Source: Betaproteobacteria bacterium (lineage in GTDB: Bacteria; Pseudomonadota; Gammaproteobacteria; Burkholderiales; Casimicrobiaceae). Taken from it: a DNA stretch of 48,737 nucleotides. The notes beneath the pieces are model-generated. The model did no database searches. It was not told the DNA's origin and saw nothing but the letters and a program-made list of their open reading frames with translations. Below are positions 14,067-22,647 of this stretch, piece after piece (position 1 is the stretch's first letter; every line of letters starts with the position of its first letter). The translations under genes were made by a program, and so were the position numbers. Location: the NCBI GenBank assembly GCA_027492485.1, contig JAPUER010000016.1, positions 1-48,737 on the forward strand. Reading direction: 5' to 3'.

Positions 14067-16313
14067 CTAGGCGTCGGCCCGGCCCACGTACTGAAAGTCC
14101 ACCTTCGCGTTCGCGGGATTCACGGCGGCGATCTTCACCCGCACGCGCTCGCCGAGCGAGAGCGTGAAGCCGCTGCGCTGGCCGACCAGGGTGACCTTGT
14201 CGCGGCCCAGCTCGTAGTAGTCGCGCGGCAGCGTGGTGGCGTGGATGAGGCCGTCGGCGAAGGTTTCGTCGAGCGTGACGAAGGCACCGAACGGCACCAC
14301 GCCGGACACCGTGCCGTTGAATTCCTCGCCGAGATGGGCTTCGAGGTATTTCGATTTCAGGAACTGCGTCACTTCGCGCGAGGCGATGTCGGCGCGGCGC
14401 TCGTTGGCGCTGCAAATGTCGCCAAGCTGCTGCCAGTCCTCGTTCGAATACTTCTTGCCCGCCAGCACCGCCTTGATGCCGCGATGCACCAGCAAGTCCG
14501 GGTAGCGCCGAATCGGCGACGTGAAATGCGCGTAGTGATCGTAGGCGAGGCCGAAGTGCCCGGCATTCTTCGGTGTGTAAATTGCCTGCGGTAGCGAACG
14601 CAGCAGGACGGTGTGCAGCGCCGGCGCGTCGATGCGGCCGCGCGTTTGCTCGATGAGCAGCGCGTAATCCTTTGGAGATGGTCGTTCGCCGCCACCCAGC
14701 GTCAGGCCGCGTAGCGACAGCGTTTCGCGCAGTGCGGCGAGTTTTTCCGGCAGCGGAATGTCGTGCACACGGTAGAGCAGCGGCTGCTTGGCGCGGGCGA
14801 GGTACTGCGCGGTGCAGACGTTGGCCGCCAGCATCATCTCCTCGATCAGTTTGTGTGCGTCATTGCGCACCGCCGGGCGGATGCTGGCGACGCTGCCGTC
14901 GTCGTTGAACGAGAAGACGGCTTCCTGTCCTTCGAAATCCAGCGCACCGCGGCGCTCGCGGACTTCGCGGAACAGTTTGTACAGCGTGTACAGCGTCTTC
15001 AGCGAGGCTTCGATGCTGCCGGCCTTCGGCTTCGCCGTCTCCAGCGCTGGCAGTTGCGCGGCGACTTCGGTGTAGGTCAGCCGCGCCTTCGAGTTCATCA
15101 CCGCCGCGTAGAACTCGAAGCCGGTGATGTGCCCGGCCGCGCTGACTTTCATGTCGCAAACCATGCACAGGCGGTCGACGTTCGGCCGCAGGCTGCACAG
15201 CTCGTTGGACAGCGCCTCCGGCAGCATCGGAATCACGCGGCGCGGAAAGTACACGCTGGTGGTGCGTTCGCGCGCATCGGCATCGAGCGCCATCGTCGGC
15301 TTCACGTAATGCGAAACGTCGGCAATGGCGACCACCAGCCGGTAACCGCGACCGGATTTCTCGGCGTAGACCGCGTCGTCGAAGTCCTTCGCTGTTTCGC
15401 CGTCGATGGTGACCAGTGCCATCTCGCGCAGGTCAACACGGCCCTTGCGGTCGGCCGCGGCCACCTTGTCGCCGTAGGCCGCCGCTTCCTTCAGCGTCGC
15501 CGGCGAGAAGCGGTAAGGCAGGTTGTGCTTGCGAATCGCGATTTCGAGCTCGATGTCCGACGAATCCTCGTCGCCGATCACCTCCACGATCTCGCCGATG
15601 GCGTCGTCGTAGGGCGTCGGCTGGCGCGTGATTTCGGCCACCACGATCTGGTTGACCGTGGCGGTGGCGAGCTTGTTGCGCGGGATCACGATGTCCTGAT
15701 TGATCCGCCGCTCCGAGGCGACCAGAAACCATACGCCGTCCTTGCTGCGCAGCTTGCCGACCACGCGATGGTTGGCGCGCTGCAGGATGCCGACGATTTC
15801 GCCGGTGGTTTTGCCGTCGCGCGTGCTGCCGGTGGCCTGCACCGCCACGCGATCGCCATGCAGCACGGCGCGCATGGCGTCTTCGGTCAAAAAGATGTCG
15901 TCGCCACCCTGGTCGAGCTTGACGAAGCCGTAGCCATCGGGGTGGCCGATGATGGTGCCGACGAGCGCATTGGGCGGCACCAGCGGCGTGGCTGCGGGAG
16001 TGGCTGCCGGCGTTGCGGCTTTGATGGTGGCCTGTTTGCGCTTGCCAACTGCTGCCGGTGCCGTCGCAGTGGTCACTGCCGTCTGCTGGCGCGCAGCGCG
16101 CGACACCGGCCTGGCGGCGGGTTTTGCGGTAGCGGTGGAAGATTTCGGCGCCACGCCGGACTTGGTGCGGGTTTTGGCGGCGGTGTTCTTCCGGTTGTTG
16201 TCCGCCGGCTTCGGTGCCTTGCTGGACGCGGTTTTTTGCGTTTTTCGGGAACTGGTTTTACCCGTATTTTGGGCAGTTACGACAGGTTGTTTTGCAGTTT
16301 TTTTCGTTATCAA
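14067..16313 (-). CDS. rnr: ribonuclease R
   Basis: A 748-residue 3'-5' exoribonuclease that degrades structured RNA. A Lys/Ala-rich N-terminal tail precedes the cold-shock domains (GTIIGHPDGYGFVKLDQGGD, from about 115). The RNB domain carries the catalytic aspartates in DGETAKDFDDAVYAE and ADVSHYV, and an S1 domain closes the protein (SGVVPFGAFVTLDETFADGLIH). The open frame runs to 16430, but that part overlaps tRNA-Leu. TTG 16313 is the only credible start downstream of the tRNA, without a strong ribosome-binding site. The protein lacks the long basic C-terminal tail of the E. coli enzyme. Confidence 0.92.
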   Translation of the reverse strand: MITKKTAKQPVVTAQNTGKTSSRKTQKTASSKAPKPADNNRKNTAAKTRTKSGVAPKSSTATAKPAARPVSRAARQQTAVTTATAPAAVGKRKQATIKAATPAATPAATPLVPPNALVGTIIGHPDGYGFVKLDQGGDDIFLTEDAMRAVLHGDRVAVQATGSTRDGKTTGEIVGILQRANHRVVGKLRSKDGVWFLVASERRINQDIVIPRNKLATATVNQIVVAEITRQPTPYDDAIGEIVEVIGDEDSSDIELEIAIRKHNLPYRFSPATLKEAAAYGDKVAAADRKGRVDLREMALVTIDGETAKDFDDAVYAEKSGRGYRLVVAIADVSHYVKPTMALDADARERTTSVYFPRRVIPMLPEALSNELCSLRPNVDRLCMVCDMKVSAAGHITGFEFYAAVMNSKARLTYTEVAAQLPALETAKPKAGSIEASLKTLYTLYKLFREVRERRGALDFEGQEAVFSFNDDGSVASIRPAVRNDAHKLIEEMMLAANVCTAQYLARAKQPLLYRVHDIPLPEKLAALRETLSLRGLTLGGGERPSPKDYALLIEQTRGRIDAPALHTVLLRSLPQAIYTPKNAGHFGLAYDHYAHFTSPIRRYPDLLVHRGIKAVLAGKKYSNEDWQQLGDICSANERRADIASREVTQFLKSKYLEAHLGEEFNGTVSGVVPFGAFVTLDETFADGLIHATTLPRDYYELGRDKVTLVGQRSGFTLSLGERVRVKIAAVNPANAKVDFQYVGRADA

Positions 16314-16321
16314 TCTATAAT
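16292..16321 (+). promoter_or_regulatory. tRNA-Leu promoter inside the 5' end of rnr
   Basis: TTGCAG (16292-16297), an 18-bp spacer and a perfect TATAAT (16316-16321) lie 17 bp before the tRNA-Leu 5' end. The proposed TTG start of rnr (16311-16313, opposite strand) falls inside the spacer, so the two genes share the same DNA for promoter and coding start. Confidence 0.65.
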
Positions 16322-16338
16322 CTCGGTTTGCCTGAATT

Positions 16339-16423
<85 letters not shown>

Positions 16424-16511
16424 ATCGCAAATGAGCGAATTGGGTAGGTTGTTAGGCCAGACGAGGTTGTAACCCAGCGCTGGCAACAAAGCAAAGTCAA
16501 GGCAACCAGAC

Positions 16512-16540
16512 AAAACCGGCGCAAGCCGGTTTTTGTTTTT
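16512..16540 (+). terminator. rho-independent terminator downstream of tRNA-Leu
   Basis: AAAACCGGC-GCAA-GCCGGTTTT forms a stem that runs into a T-rich tract (TTTTTGTTTTT), about 90 bp after the tRNA 3' end. No gene lies between. Confidence 0.85.
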
Positions 16541-16649
16541 GGGCAACGGCCGGACGCTGCCGCCGGCGACGAAACCGGCGTGCTGTGCGCAGCGACCAAC
16601 GTCGTCGGCCGCCAGATCGCGTCACCGTCGCGGCGGACGGGATAGCGAT

Positions 16650-16765
16650 ACCTTTTTAGTGAAACCCGCATTCAGTATGGGCTAAACACCTACAAAACGC
16701 GTAAGTCGACTTGGACAAATTTCGTCGTTCAAGCCCAAATAAAATGGGCCTTCCAGCCAAAAGCT
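16650..16765. repeat. GTCGAC-centred dyad repeat, copy 4
   Basis: ACCTTTT at 16650-16656, GTCGAC at 16705-16710 and AAAAGCT at 16759-16765, with exactly 48 nt on both sides. GAAA, CATT and GGGC occur at the shared positions in the left arm. The outer part of the right arm doubles as the terminator of the minus-strand gene at 16860. It lies between the tRNA and that convergent gene. Confidence 0.75.
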
Positions 16766-16775
16766 GAAAGGCCCA
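16737..16775 (-). terminator. rho-independent terminator for the small membrane protein gene
   Basis: TGGGCCTTCCAGC and GCTGAAAGGCCCA (16745-16775) pair with one mismatch. On the minus strand the stem is followed by TTTTATTT. It overlaps the right arm of a GTCGAC dyad repeat. Confidence 0.75.
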
Positions 16776-16859
16776 TCGAGGAGGAGGGCGCCGCCGTCGT
16801 TGCGGTGGCTTGTCCCTTTTTGTTGCCGTCGATGACGCGACGGCGCCGTTTTCCTGCGG

Positions 16860-17366
16860 TTAGTAGTAACGGGTCAACTGGTGCCATGGTGCCAGCGGCG
16901 CCAGTCCGTCGTCGCGCACGCTCATGCTGGTGCGCATCGCGCGCGCGGCCTCGTCGCGCAGCGCGTCGGCGCGGCCCTGTGCCACGAGGATGTCGTTCAT
17001 CACCCGCGGGTCGCGCAATGCGGTGTCCCACAGCTTGCGGTCCGAGCGTTCGGCGCGCGATGCCGCGGCGCGGGCGGCGAGCCAGCTCTGGCTGGTGCGG
17101 GTGCCGCGCAGGATGACACCGGCGAGCAGACCGAAGCTGAGCAGCGCAACTGCGCTCAGAATCGCCCATTCCAGGGCGAAACCGGTGCTCACGGCGTCGA
17201 GCGCACGCTCGGTGGCGGTGACCACGGCCATGATGGTGACGCCGAGCACATAGGTCGGCAGCCGTTTGGCCGAGAAAATTTCAGAGAGGACGCTCCTTGT
17301 GGCGCTGGCGCTCTCAATGACGCGCTCGACTCCGCCGTGGGTAGTGGGGTGGGATGGGATAACCAT
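16860..17366 (-). CDS. small inner-membrane protein of unknown function
   Basis: A 168-residue protein starting at MVIPSHPTTHGG, with AAGGACA before the ATG; the longer frame to 17459 lacks a ribosome-binding site. Two hydrophobic segments, LPTYVLGVTIMAVVTATERA (about 36-56) and AILSAVALLSFGLLAGVIL, predict a hairpin in the membrane. A charged Arg/Ala-rich cytoplasmic tail follows (ARAAASRAERSDRKLWDTAL). I do not recognise the family. It is divergent from a LysR gene (104-bp gap), which may regulate it, and it ends at a clear terminator. Confidence 0.75.
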   Translation of the reverse strand: MVIPSHPTTHGGVERVIESASATRSVLSEIFSAKRLPTYVLGVTIMAVVTATERALDAVSTGFALEWAILSAVALLSFGLLAGVILRGTRTSQSWLAARAAASRAERSDRKLWDTALRDPRVMNDILVAQGRADALRDEAARAMRTSMSVRDDGLAPLAPWHQLTRYY

Positions 17367-17470
17367 TTTTGTGTCCTTTCGTTGCGTCGCTTGTGGCGAC
17401 ATCGGCAATCTAGGGTATCCCCTGATATATTGCAAATTGATGTTTATGATGTTTGTCATTCAACTTGTGA

Positions 17471-18466
17471 ATGTATTGGTGGCGTATGGCTCGTAGCGAC
17501 GTCAATTTCCGCACCTTCGATCTCAACCTGCTGCGCGTTTTCGACGAGGTGATGGCGGCCCGCAACCTCACGCGGGCCGCGCAATCGCTGGCGATGACCC
17601 AGCCGGCGGTGAGCAACGCGCTGCGCCGTCTGCGCGATGCGCTCGGCGACGAACTGGTGGTGCGCGCCGGCTATGGCGTCGCGCCGACGCCCCGAGCAAT
17701 TGCTCTATGGCCTGTGGTACGCGAGGCACTCGCCAGCCTGCAGGCGAGCGTGGCGCCGGATGTGTTCGACCCGGCCGCCTCACGGCAGAACTTCGTACTG
17801 GCGATGGCCGATGCCACGGCGGCGATTCTGGTGCCGCCGCTGGTGCGCAACATCGAGGCCACCGCGCCGAACGTCAGCCTGCGCGTGCTGCCGCTGACCA
17901 CCCGCGACCCGCGGGCGCTGCTCGAGGCCGGCGAGGTGGACATGGCGGTCGGCTACTTTCCGGCGGTGGTCGCCGCCATCGGTCTGCAGACGATGCAAAG
18001 CGGCACGCCGGACAATTTTTCGCACACGCTGCTCTACAGCGGCGAATACGTCTGCGTGATGCGGCGCGGGCATCCGCTGGCGCGCGATCTGGCCCGCCAG
18101 CCGCTGACGCTGGACGCCTATTGCGCCGCGCATCACCTGCTGGTGAGTTTTTCCGGGCGGCCGTTCGGCTTTATCGACGAAGCGCTGGCGGCGATCGATC
18201 GTGCCCGCCGGGTGGTGATCACGGTCAACCAGTTCTTCACCGCCGGGCGCGTGGTGGCCGGCTCCGACCTGCTCACCGTATTGCCGCGGCACTTTCTGCC
18301 GTCGACCGGCATGCAGCACGAATTGCAGGTGGTGGACTTGCCGTTCGAGGCGCCGCCGGTGCGCGTCGACATGGTCTGGCACCGGCGCACGCAGATGCAG
18401 GCGGCGCAGCGCTGGTTGCGCGACGCCGTCAGCGCCGCCGCGCAGTCGGTCACGCCCGCCGCGTGA
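17471..18466 (+). CDS. LysR family transcriptional regulator
   Basis: A 331-residue LTTR. The N-terminal winged helix covers about residues 12-75 (FRTFDLNLLRVFDEVMAARN, then LTRAAQSLAMTQPAVSNALR). A periplasmic-binding-protein-like effector domain follows, of the NodD/NahR/LinR type (FVLAMADATAAILVPPLV; HHLLVSFSGRPFG). ATG 17471 is used; ATG 17486 gives MARSDVNFR, five residues shorter and equally plausible. The target is unclear. The divergent gene encodes a small membrane protein and the convergent downstream gene a TonB receptor. Confidence 0.92.
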   Translation: MYWWRMARSDVNFRTFDLNLLRVFDEVMAARNLTRAAQSLAMTQPAVSNALRRLRDALGDELVVRAGYGVAPTPRAIALWPVVREALASLQASVAPDVFDPAASRQNFVLAMADATAAILVPPLVRNIEATAPNVSLRVLPLTTRDPRALLEAGEVDMAVGYFPAVVAAIGLQTMQSGTPDNFSHTLLYSGEYVCVMRRGHPLARDLARQPLTLDAYCAAHHLLVSFSGRPFGFIDEALAAIDRARRVVITVNQFFTAGRVVAGSDLLTVLPRHFLPSTGMQHELQVVDLPFEAPPVRVDMVWHRRTQMQAAQRWLRDAVSAAAQSVTPAA

Positions 18467-18486
18467 ATGGCGTCGGGCGTCATCGT

Positions 18487-20589
18487 TCAGTAGTACGCCG
18501 TCACGCCGAGGAACAGGCTACGTCCGGGCAGCGGCGCGAAATCCTTCAGAAACGAGGTGTGCACGCGCATGTCGCGGTTGCCCAGGTTGCGGCCGAGCAG
18601 ATAGAGATCGGCGCTGCGGTTTGCCGCAGAACGCAGCCGGTAACGGACCGAAGCATCGAGTCGCGTGTAGCCCGCGGTTTCGCTCTCGAAGGCGGCGACC
18701 TGCCGCTGCGTGAAGACATGGGTGGCGCCGAGATCGGCGTACCACGCGCCATCGGCGCCGCCGCGCCAGGTCAGCTTGCCGCCGATGCGCGGCGGGCCGA
18801 TGCGCGGCAGATTGCCGTTGCGCCCGCCGCTGTCGGCGGCGTCGGTCAGCACGCCGCGCACGCTGTCGGCCATCGCGCTGAAGCCGATGCCCTGCGCCGG
18901 CGTGTAGGCGAGCGTGAGCTCGGCGCCGGTGAAGCGCGCGTCGACGTTGCGGAATTCGCGTTTGAGCAATGCCGCGTCCGGCGCCGCTGCACCGCTTTCG
19001 TCGACACGGTCGGCGCTGCCGTCGCCGTTGGCATCGACGCTGGCGCCGTAGATGTAATCCCGGACGCGATTGTGAAAGACTGCCGCGCGCACGCTCCAGG
19101 CCTGGCGCTGCAGCTTGTACGACAGCTCGACGTTCTGCGAATGCTCTTTCGCGAGCTGCGGGTTGCCGAGGTCGTAGGTGAGGGTGGCGAGGTGGGCGCC
19201 TTGCGAATACAGCTCCTCGATGCCCGGCGCCCGCTCGGCGTGGGTGAACGAGGCGCTGAGTGTGCTGCTGCCGTCGATCTGCCATTGGTAGGCGATGGCG
19301 CTGCTGGCCAGCGCGAAACGGCGCGACGGCAGGGTCGATCCGGCGTCCGGCACGTGCTGCACGCGTTCGATGCGGCCGCCGATCTCGATGCGACCCGGCC
19401 CGAGCGCTCGTTCGCTGACTGCGAACAGCGCGTGGCTGCGGGTGGCGGTCGGCGGTACGATGGTTTCTTCGCCGATGGCGGAGAACTTCGCCTGCTCGAG
19501 GTCGGCGCCGAGCACCGTGCGAAAACCCGCGATGGGCCGCGTCTGCAGATCGAAGCGCGCGCTGCTGCCGCGGTTGCTGAACACGGTGCCGACGTTGCCG
19601 TCGGCTTCGATTTCGGCGTGGCGATACTGGTTGCCGGCGGCCGCAAAGCGGATGCGTTCGAGGCCGGCCACCTGGTTGAATTCGCCGTTCGCCTCGACGC
19701 GGTTGCGCGCCAGGTCGATGCGTGGCCGCTCCGGGGACGGAATGCCGTAGTTGCTCTCGAAGCGGTTGCCGCCGAGGCCGATGTAGCCGTTGTCGAGAAT
19801 CCACGATGCGCCGACGCTGCCGTTGCGGGCGGCGGTGTCGGAGTTGGCCAGACGGCCGCCATGCGCCGTCTCGTAGTCGTCGCTGCGGCGATCGGAGAAC
19901 TCGCCGGTGAACGCCATCGCGCCCGCGCTGCTGCGCAGTTGCAGGCCCAGATCGCGGCTGCGCTCCGCCGTCGAGCCGCGCAGGTCGGCGAGCAGGCGGG
20001 TGCCGTCGCTGTGCGTCTGCGGGATGCGGTCGGTCACGATGTTGACCAGGCCGCCGATGGCGCCGGAGCCATAGAGCAGGGTCGCCGGGCCGCGCAGGAT
20101 TTCGATTTGCCGCGCGCCGAGCACTTCCGACGACACCGCGTGATCGGGGCTGATGGCGGCGACGTCGAGCGAGCCGACGCCGTTCTCGGCGGTCTTGATG
20201 CGCGGGCCGTCGAGACCGCGGATGACTGGCCGCGAGGCGCCGGGGCCGAACGCCGTGGATTGCACGCCGGCCTGCGTGGCGAGCGTATCGCCAAGGCTGG
20301 CGGCGCGGTCCCGGGTCAGCGCCTCGCGGCCGACGATCACGCTGGCCTGGGTGGCCTGCAGTTCATCCTGTCCGGCGAACGGCGAGGCGCTGAGCAGCAC
20401 GCGCTCGACCTTGTCGACGACCGGCGCCGGTGGTGTCGGCGGCGTCGATGGGGCAGGGGTGGACTGCGCCACGCAGACGCCGCAGCCGGTCGCCGCAGCA
20501 ACGGCGATCCGCAACAACCAGCTCGCGCCTCGGCCGCGCGGTAGTGCGCGAGAGCGGCGGGGGTTGGGCGCGGTGCGTTGGCGGCTCAT
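18487..20589 (-). CDS. ZnuD-like TonB-dependent outer-membrane receptor
   Basis: A 700-residue receptor starting at MSRQRTAPNPRR; the frame runs to 20667 but the extra part crosses a palindrome. An N-terminal signal region is followed by a plug domain (GDTLATQAGVQSTAFGPGAS, then RPVIRGLDGPRI, SPDHAVSSEVLGARQIEILRGPATLLYGSGAIGG). These plug motifs are those of the ZnuD zinc-piracy branch. The barrel ends in LPGRSLFLGVTAYY. The His-rich zinc-capture loop seen in neisserial ZnuD is not evident, so the metal is uncertain. It converges with the LysR gene, 20 bp apart. Confidence 0.88.
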   Translation of the reverse strand: MSRQRTAPNPRRSRALPRGRGASWLLRIAVAAATGCGVCVAQSTPAPSTPPTPPAPVVDKVERVLLSASPFAGQDELQATQASVIVGREALTRDRAASLGDTLATQAGVQSTAFGPGASRPVIRGLDGPRIKTAENGVGSLDVAAISPDHAVSSEVLGARQIEILRGPATLLYGSGAIGGLVNIVTDRIPQTHSDGTRLLADLRGSTAERSRDLGLQLRSSAGAMAFTGEFSDRRSDDYETAHGGRLANSDTAARNGSVGASWILDNGYIGLGGNRFESNYGIPSPERPRIDLARNRVEANGEFNQVAGLERIRFAAAGNQYRHAEIEADGNVGTVFSNRGSSARFDLQTRPIAGFRTVLGADLEQAKFSAIGEETIVPPTATRSHALFAVSERALGPGRIEIGGRIERVQHVPDAGSTLPSRRFALASSAIAYQWQIDGSSTLSASFTHAERAPGIEELYSQGAHLATLTYDLGNPQLAKEHSQNVELSYKLQRQAWSVRAAVFHNRVRDYIYGASVDANGDGSADRVDESGAAAPDAALLKREFRNVDARFTGAELTLAYTPAQGIGFSAMADSVRGVLTDAADSGGRNGNLPRIGPPRIGGKLTWRGGADGAWYADLGATHVFTQRQVAAFESETAGYTRLDASVRYRLRSAANRSADLYLLGRNLGNRDMRVHTSFLKDFAPLPGRSLFLGVTAYY

Positions 20590-20651
20590 TGCTCTCGACA
20601 TTCCTCGGCGGCGCCCCGGCGGCGGCCGGCATTCGACGCTTGTCCATTTGT

Positions 20652-20666
20652 TGCAACTGTATTGCA
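20652..20666. promoter_or_regulatory. inverted repeat upstream of the ZnuD-like receptor
   Basis: TGCAA-CTGTA-TTGCA sits 62 bp upstream of the chosen start, in an AT-rich patch where a metal-responsive repressor could bind. It does not match the classical Zur box closely, so the regulator is unassigned. Confidence 0.4.
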
Positions 20667-20770
20667 TTATAGGCGTTGGGCGACATTAAATGCATCTGGG
20701 TTGCATCAATGGCTGTTCGGCACGTGCTACGCCGGCTGACGCGACAAGAAGCGCCGTCGACATAAGTTTT

Positions 20771-20867
20771 GTCATGTTGAGCGCAGCGAAACATCATGCT
20801 GCACGCGCCGAAACGCGCAATGAGCCGCGATGGATGGCTACCGATCCTTCGCTTCGCTCAGGATGAC
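20771..20867. repeat. CTGAGCG-type interspersed inverted repeat
   Basis: The 25-nt arms at 20771-20795 and 20843-20867 are inverted repeats matching at 20 of 25 positions. The cores are GTTGAGCGCAGCGAAACATC and its counterpart built on CCTTCGCTTCGCTCAGG. It belongs to the same general class as the element at 3149-3228. Its right arm overlaps the expected outer end of dyad repeat copy 5. Confidence 0.65.
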
Positions 20868-20961
20868 AATCCGGGTGGTGAGCCATCTTTCAAATTGGCG
20901 GTCGACTTTAGTGAAAAACGCCGCCAACGCCCATATCTCACGGGTGTTTCAGCAAAAAGCC
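20846..20961. repeat. GTCGAC-centred dyad repeat, copy 5 (right arm clear, left end overwritten)
   Basis: GTCGAC at 20901-20906 and AAAAGCC at 20955-20961 are separated by exactly 48 nt, and the arm carries the GAAA and GGGC positions. The left outer end falls inside another inverted repeat, and only an inner CAATCCGGG stretch resembles other copies. The following 300 bp to the porin start contain no recognisable gene. Confidence 0.6.
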
Positions 20962-21266
20962 ATTACGCACAAAACATCCCCCATCGGCAACATCGCCGCC
21001 CGCCTCGTGCCTTTCGTGCAACCCGGATTTCCGCTTCGCGCCGATTGAAACGCACCGGGGTTGCGGGGTCGCAACAGCGGGCGGGCGAAGGTCCGTCGGC
21101 ACCACACGGAAATCCCCCGACCGGGAAGGTTTCAGTACACAATTGCTGGCAATCAGGCCGCCGCCGAGCCGCCGCCGGAAAGTTACCCGTTCACCGTCGC
21201 GTGAGGTAACGACCGGCTGGCAAGCGCCCGCGCGAATGGCCTCTCGCCATGCAACAAGGAGGATTC

Positions 21267-22517
21267 ATGATTCGCAACGCTCAATTCGTCCGCACGTCGC
21301 GCGCGCTGGCCGCTTTCGCGGTGCTGCCGCTGTCACTGGCGGTATCGCAGGCGCTGGCGCAGACGGCCAATGTCACGCTCTACGGCATCGTGGACGTCGG
21401 CGTGCAGCACGTCACCGGCGTCAAGGGCGGCGATCACACCAGCCTCGCCAGCGGCATCATGGAAGGCTCGCGCTGGGGCTTGCGTGGCACCGAAGACATG
21501 GGCAACGGTTACAAGGCGATGTTCGTGCTCGAAAACCGTTTCGAGGCCGACACCGGTGGCCTGAGCAACCGTCCGATGTCCGGCACCCAGTTGCCCGACC
21601 GTCTGACCGCCGGTCTGCCGCCCGCCGTGCAGGCGGCGCTGAACTCCGCCGTCGGCAGCCAGTTGGGCGTCAACCTGCCCGGTCGGCTGTTCGATCGCCA
21701 GGCCTTCGTCGGGCTGGTCACGCCGTTCGGCGCGATCCTCGCCGGGCGCCAGTACACGCCGGCGTTCGAAATCAGCAATCGCTACGACGCCTTCGCCAAT
21801 GCCTCCGCCGCATCGCCCGGCCAGCTCGTCTCGATCCCGGCCGGCATCGACATTCGCGAGAGCAATTCGGTGATGTATCGCGTCGAGTTGAACAACTTCT
21901 ACGGCTCGGCCTACTACGCCTTCGGCGAGCTGAATTCCGGCACCAAGAATGGCCGCCTGGTCGGCATCAACGGCGGCTATCAGACCGGCAAGTGGGGCGC
22001 CGGCATCGGCTACAACGAGCGCACCAACAGCGCCGGGCAAAAATCGCTCAACACACTGGCGGCGGGCGCCAATTTCGACTTCGGGCTGGCCAATCTGTTC
22101 GCGCTGTACGCCGTGATCAAGGAGCCGAACGGCTCCTCGGCGCCGGAACTGCGCGCCGGCCTGATTGCCGGCGGCGTGCCCGCGGTGCTGGTGGACACCG
22201 GCGTGCTGCCGCGCTTCCTGCAGGATGCGCGCCTCTATCACGTCGGCGCCCGTATCCCGCTCGGGGTCGGTACGCTGATCGCGGGCTATTCGCACGTCGA
22301 CGACCGCCGCGCCACCAACGCGGACGTCAGCTCGTATGGCATCGCCTACACCTATCCGCTGTCCAAGCGTACCGACCTTAACCTCGCTGTCACACAGGTC
22401 GACAACAATGCCAACGCGCAGGTGCTGCCCGGCGGCAATGGCTATCTCGGCGGCGTGACGGCGTATGGCGGCAAGGATGCGACCTCGTTCCAGTTCTCGC
22501 TGCGTCACAAGTTCTGA
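21267..22517 (+). CDS. Gram-negative porin (betaproteobacterial type)
   Basis: A 416-residue outer-membrane beta-barrel starting at MIRNAQFVR, with a strong AAGGAGGA just before it. The signal peptide (about 1-32) ends in SQALAQTA. The mature protein opens with NVTLYGIVDVGVQHV, the family's first strand. It contains SRWGLRGTEDMGNGYKAMFV and the FVGLVTPFGAILAGRQYTP segment that folds into the pore, and it ends in FQFSLRHKF with the C-terminal Phe read by the BAM complex. It forms a trimeric channel for small hydrophilic solutes. A terminator follows. Confidence 0.93.
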   Translation: MIRNAQFVRTSRALAAFAVLPLSLAVSQALAQTANVTLYGIVDVGVQHVTGVKGGDHTSLASGIMEGSRWGLRGTEDMGNGYKAMFVLENRFEADTGGLSNRPMSGTQLPDRLTAGLPPAVQAALNSAVGSQLGVNLPGRLFDRQAFVGLVTPFGAILAGRQYTPAFEISNRYDAFANASAASPGQLVSIPAGIDIRESNSVMYRVELNNFYGSAYYAFGELNSGTKNGRLVGINGGYQTGKWGAGIGYNERTNSAGQKSLNTLAAGANFDFGLANLFALYAVIKEPNGSSAPELRAGLIAGGVPAVLVDTGVLPRFLQDARLYHVGARIPLGVGTLIAGYSHVDDRRATNADVSSYGIAYTYPLSKRTDLNLAVTQVDNNANAQVLPGGNGYLGGVTAYGGKDATSFQFSLRHKF

Positions 22518-22560
22518 TGTTGTCCGGTTGATTTCTCCCAGTTAGGCACACACCTTCAAG

Positions 22561-22594
22561 GCCGCGATCGCAATAGCGACGCGGCTTTTTCTTT
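22561..22594 (+). terminator. rho-independent terminator after the porin gene
   Basis: GCCGCG-a-TCGC (22561-22571) pairs with GCGACGCGGC (22576-22585) around the loop AATA, followed by TTTTTCTTT. Confidence 0.85.
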
Positions 22595-22647
22595 GTGGCG
22601 GGCGCCAGCTTCCGGCGCCGCGCGCATGGCCCCGTAAAATCGGCTCA

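Noticed and set aside
17707-20544. 945-codon open frame opposite and across the LysR and TonB-receptor genes
   Set aside because: Arg/Ala-rich translation without domains; it is the antisense shadow of two well-supported genes in GC-rich DNA.
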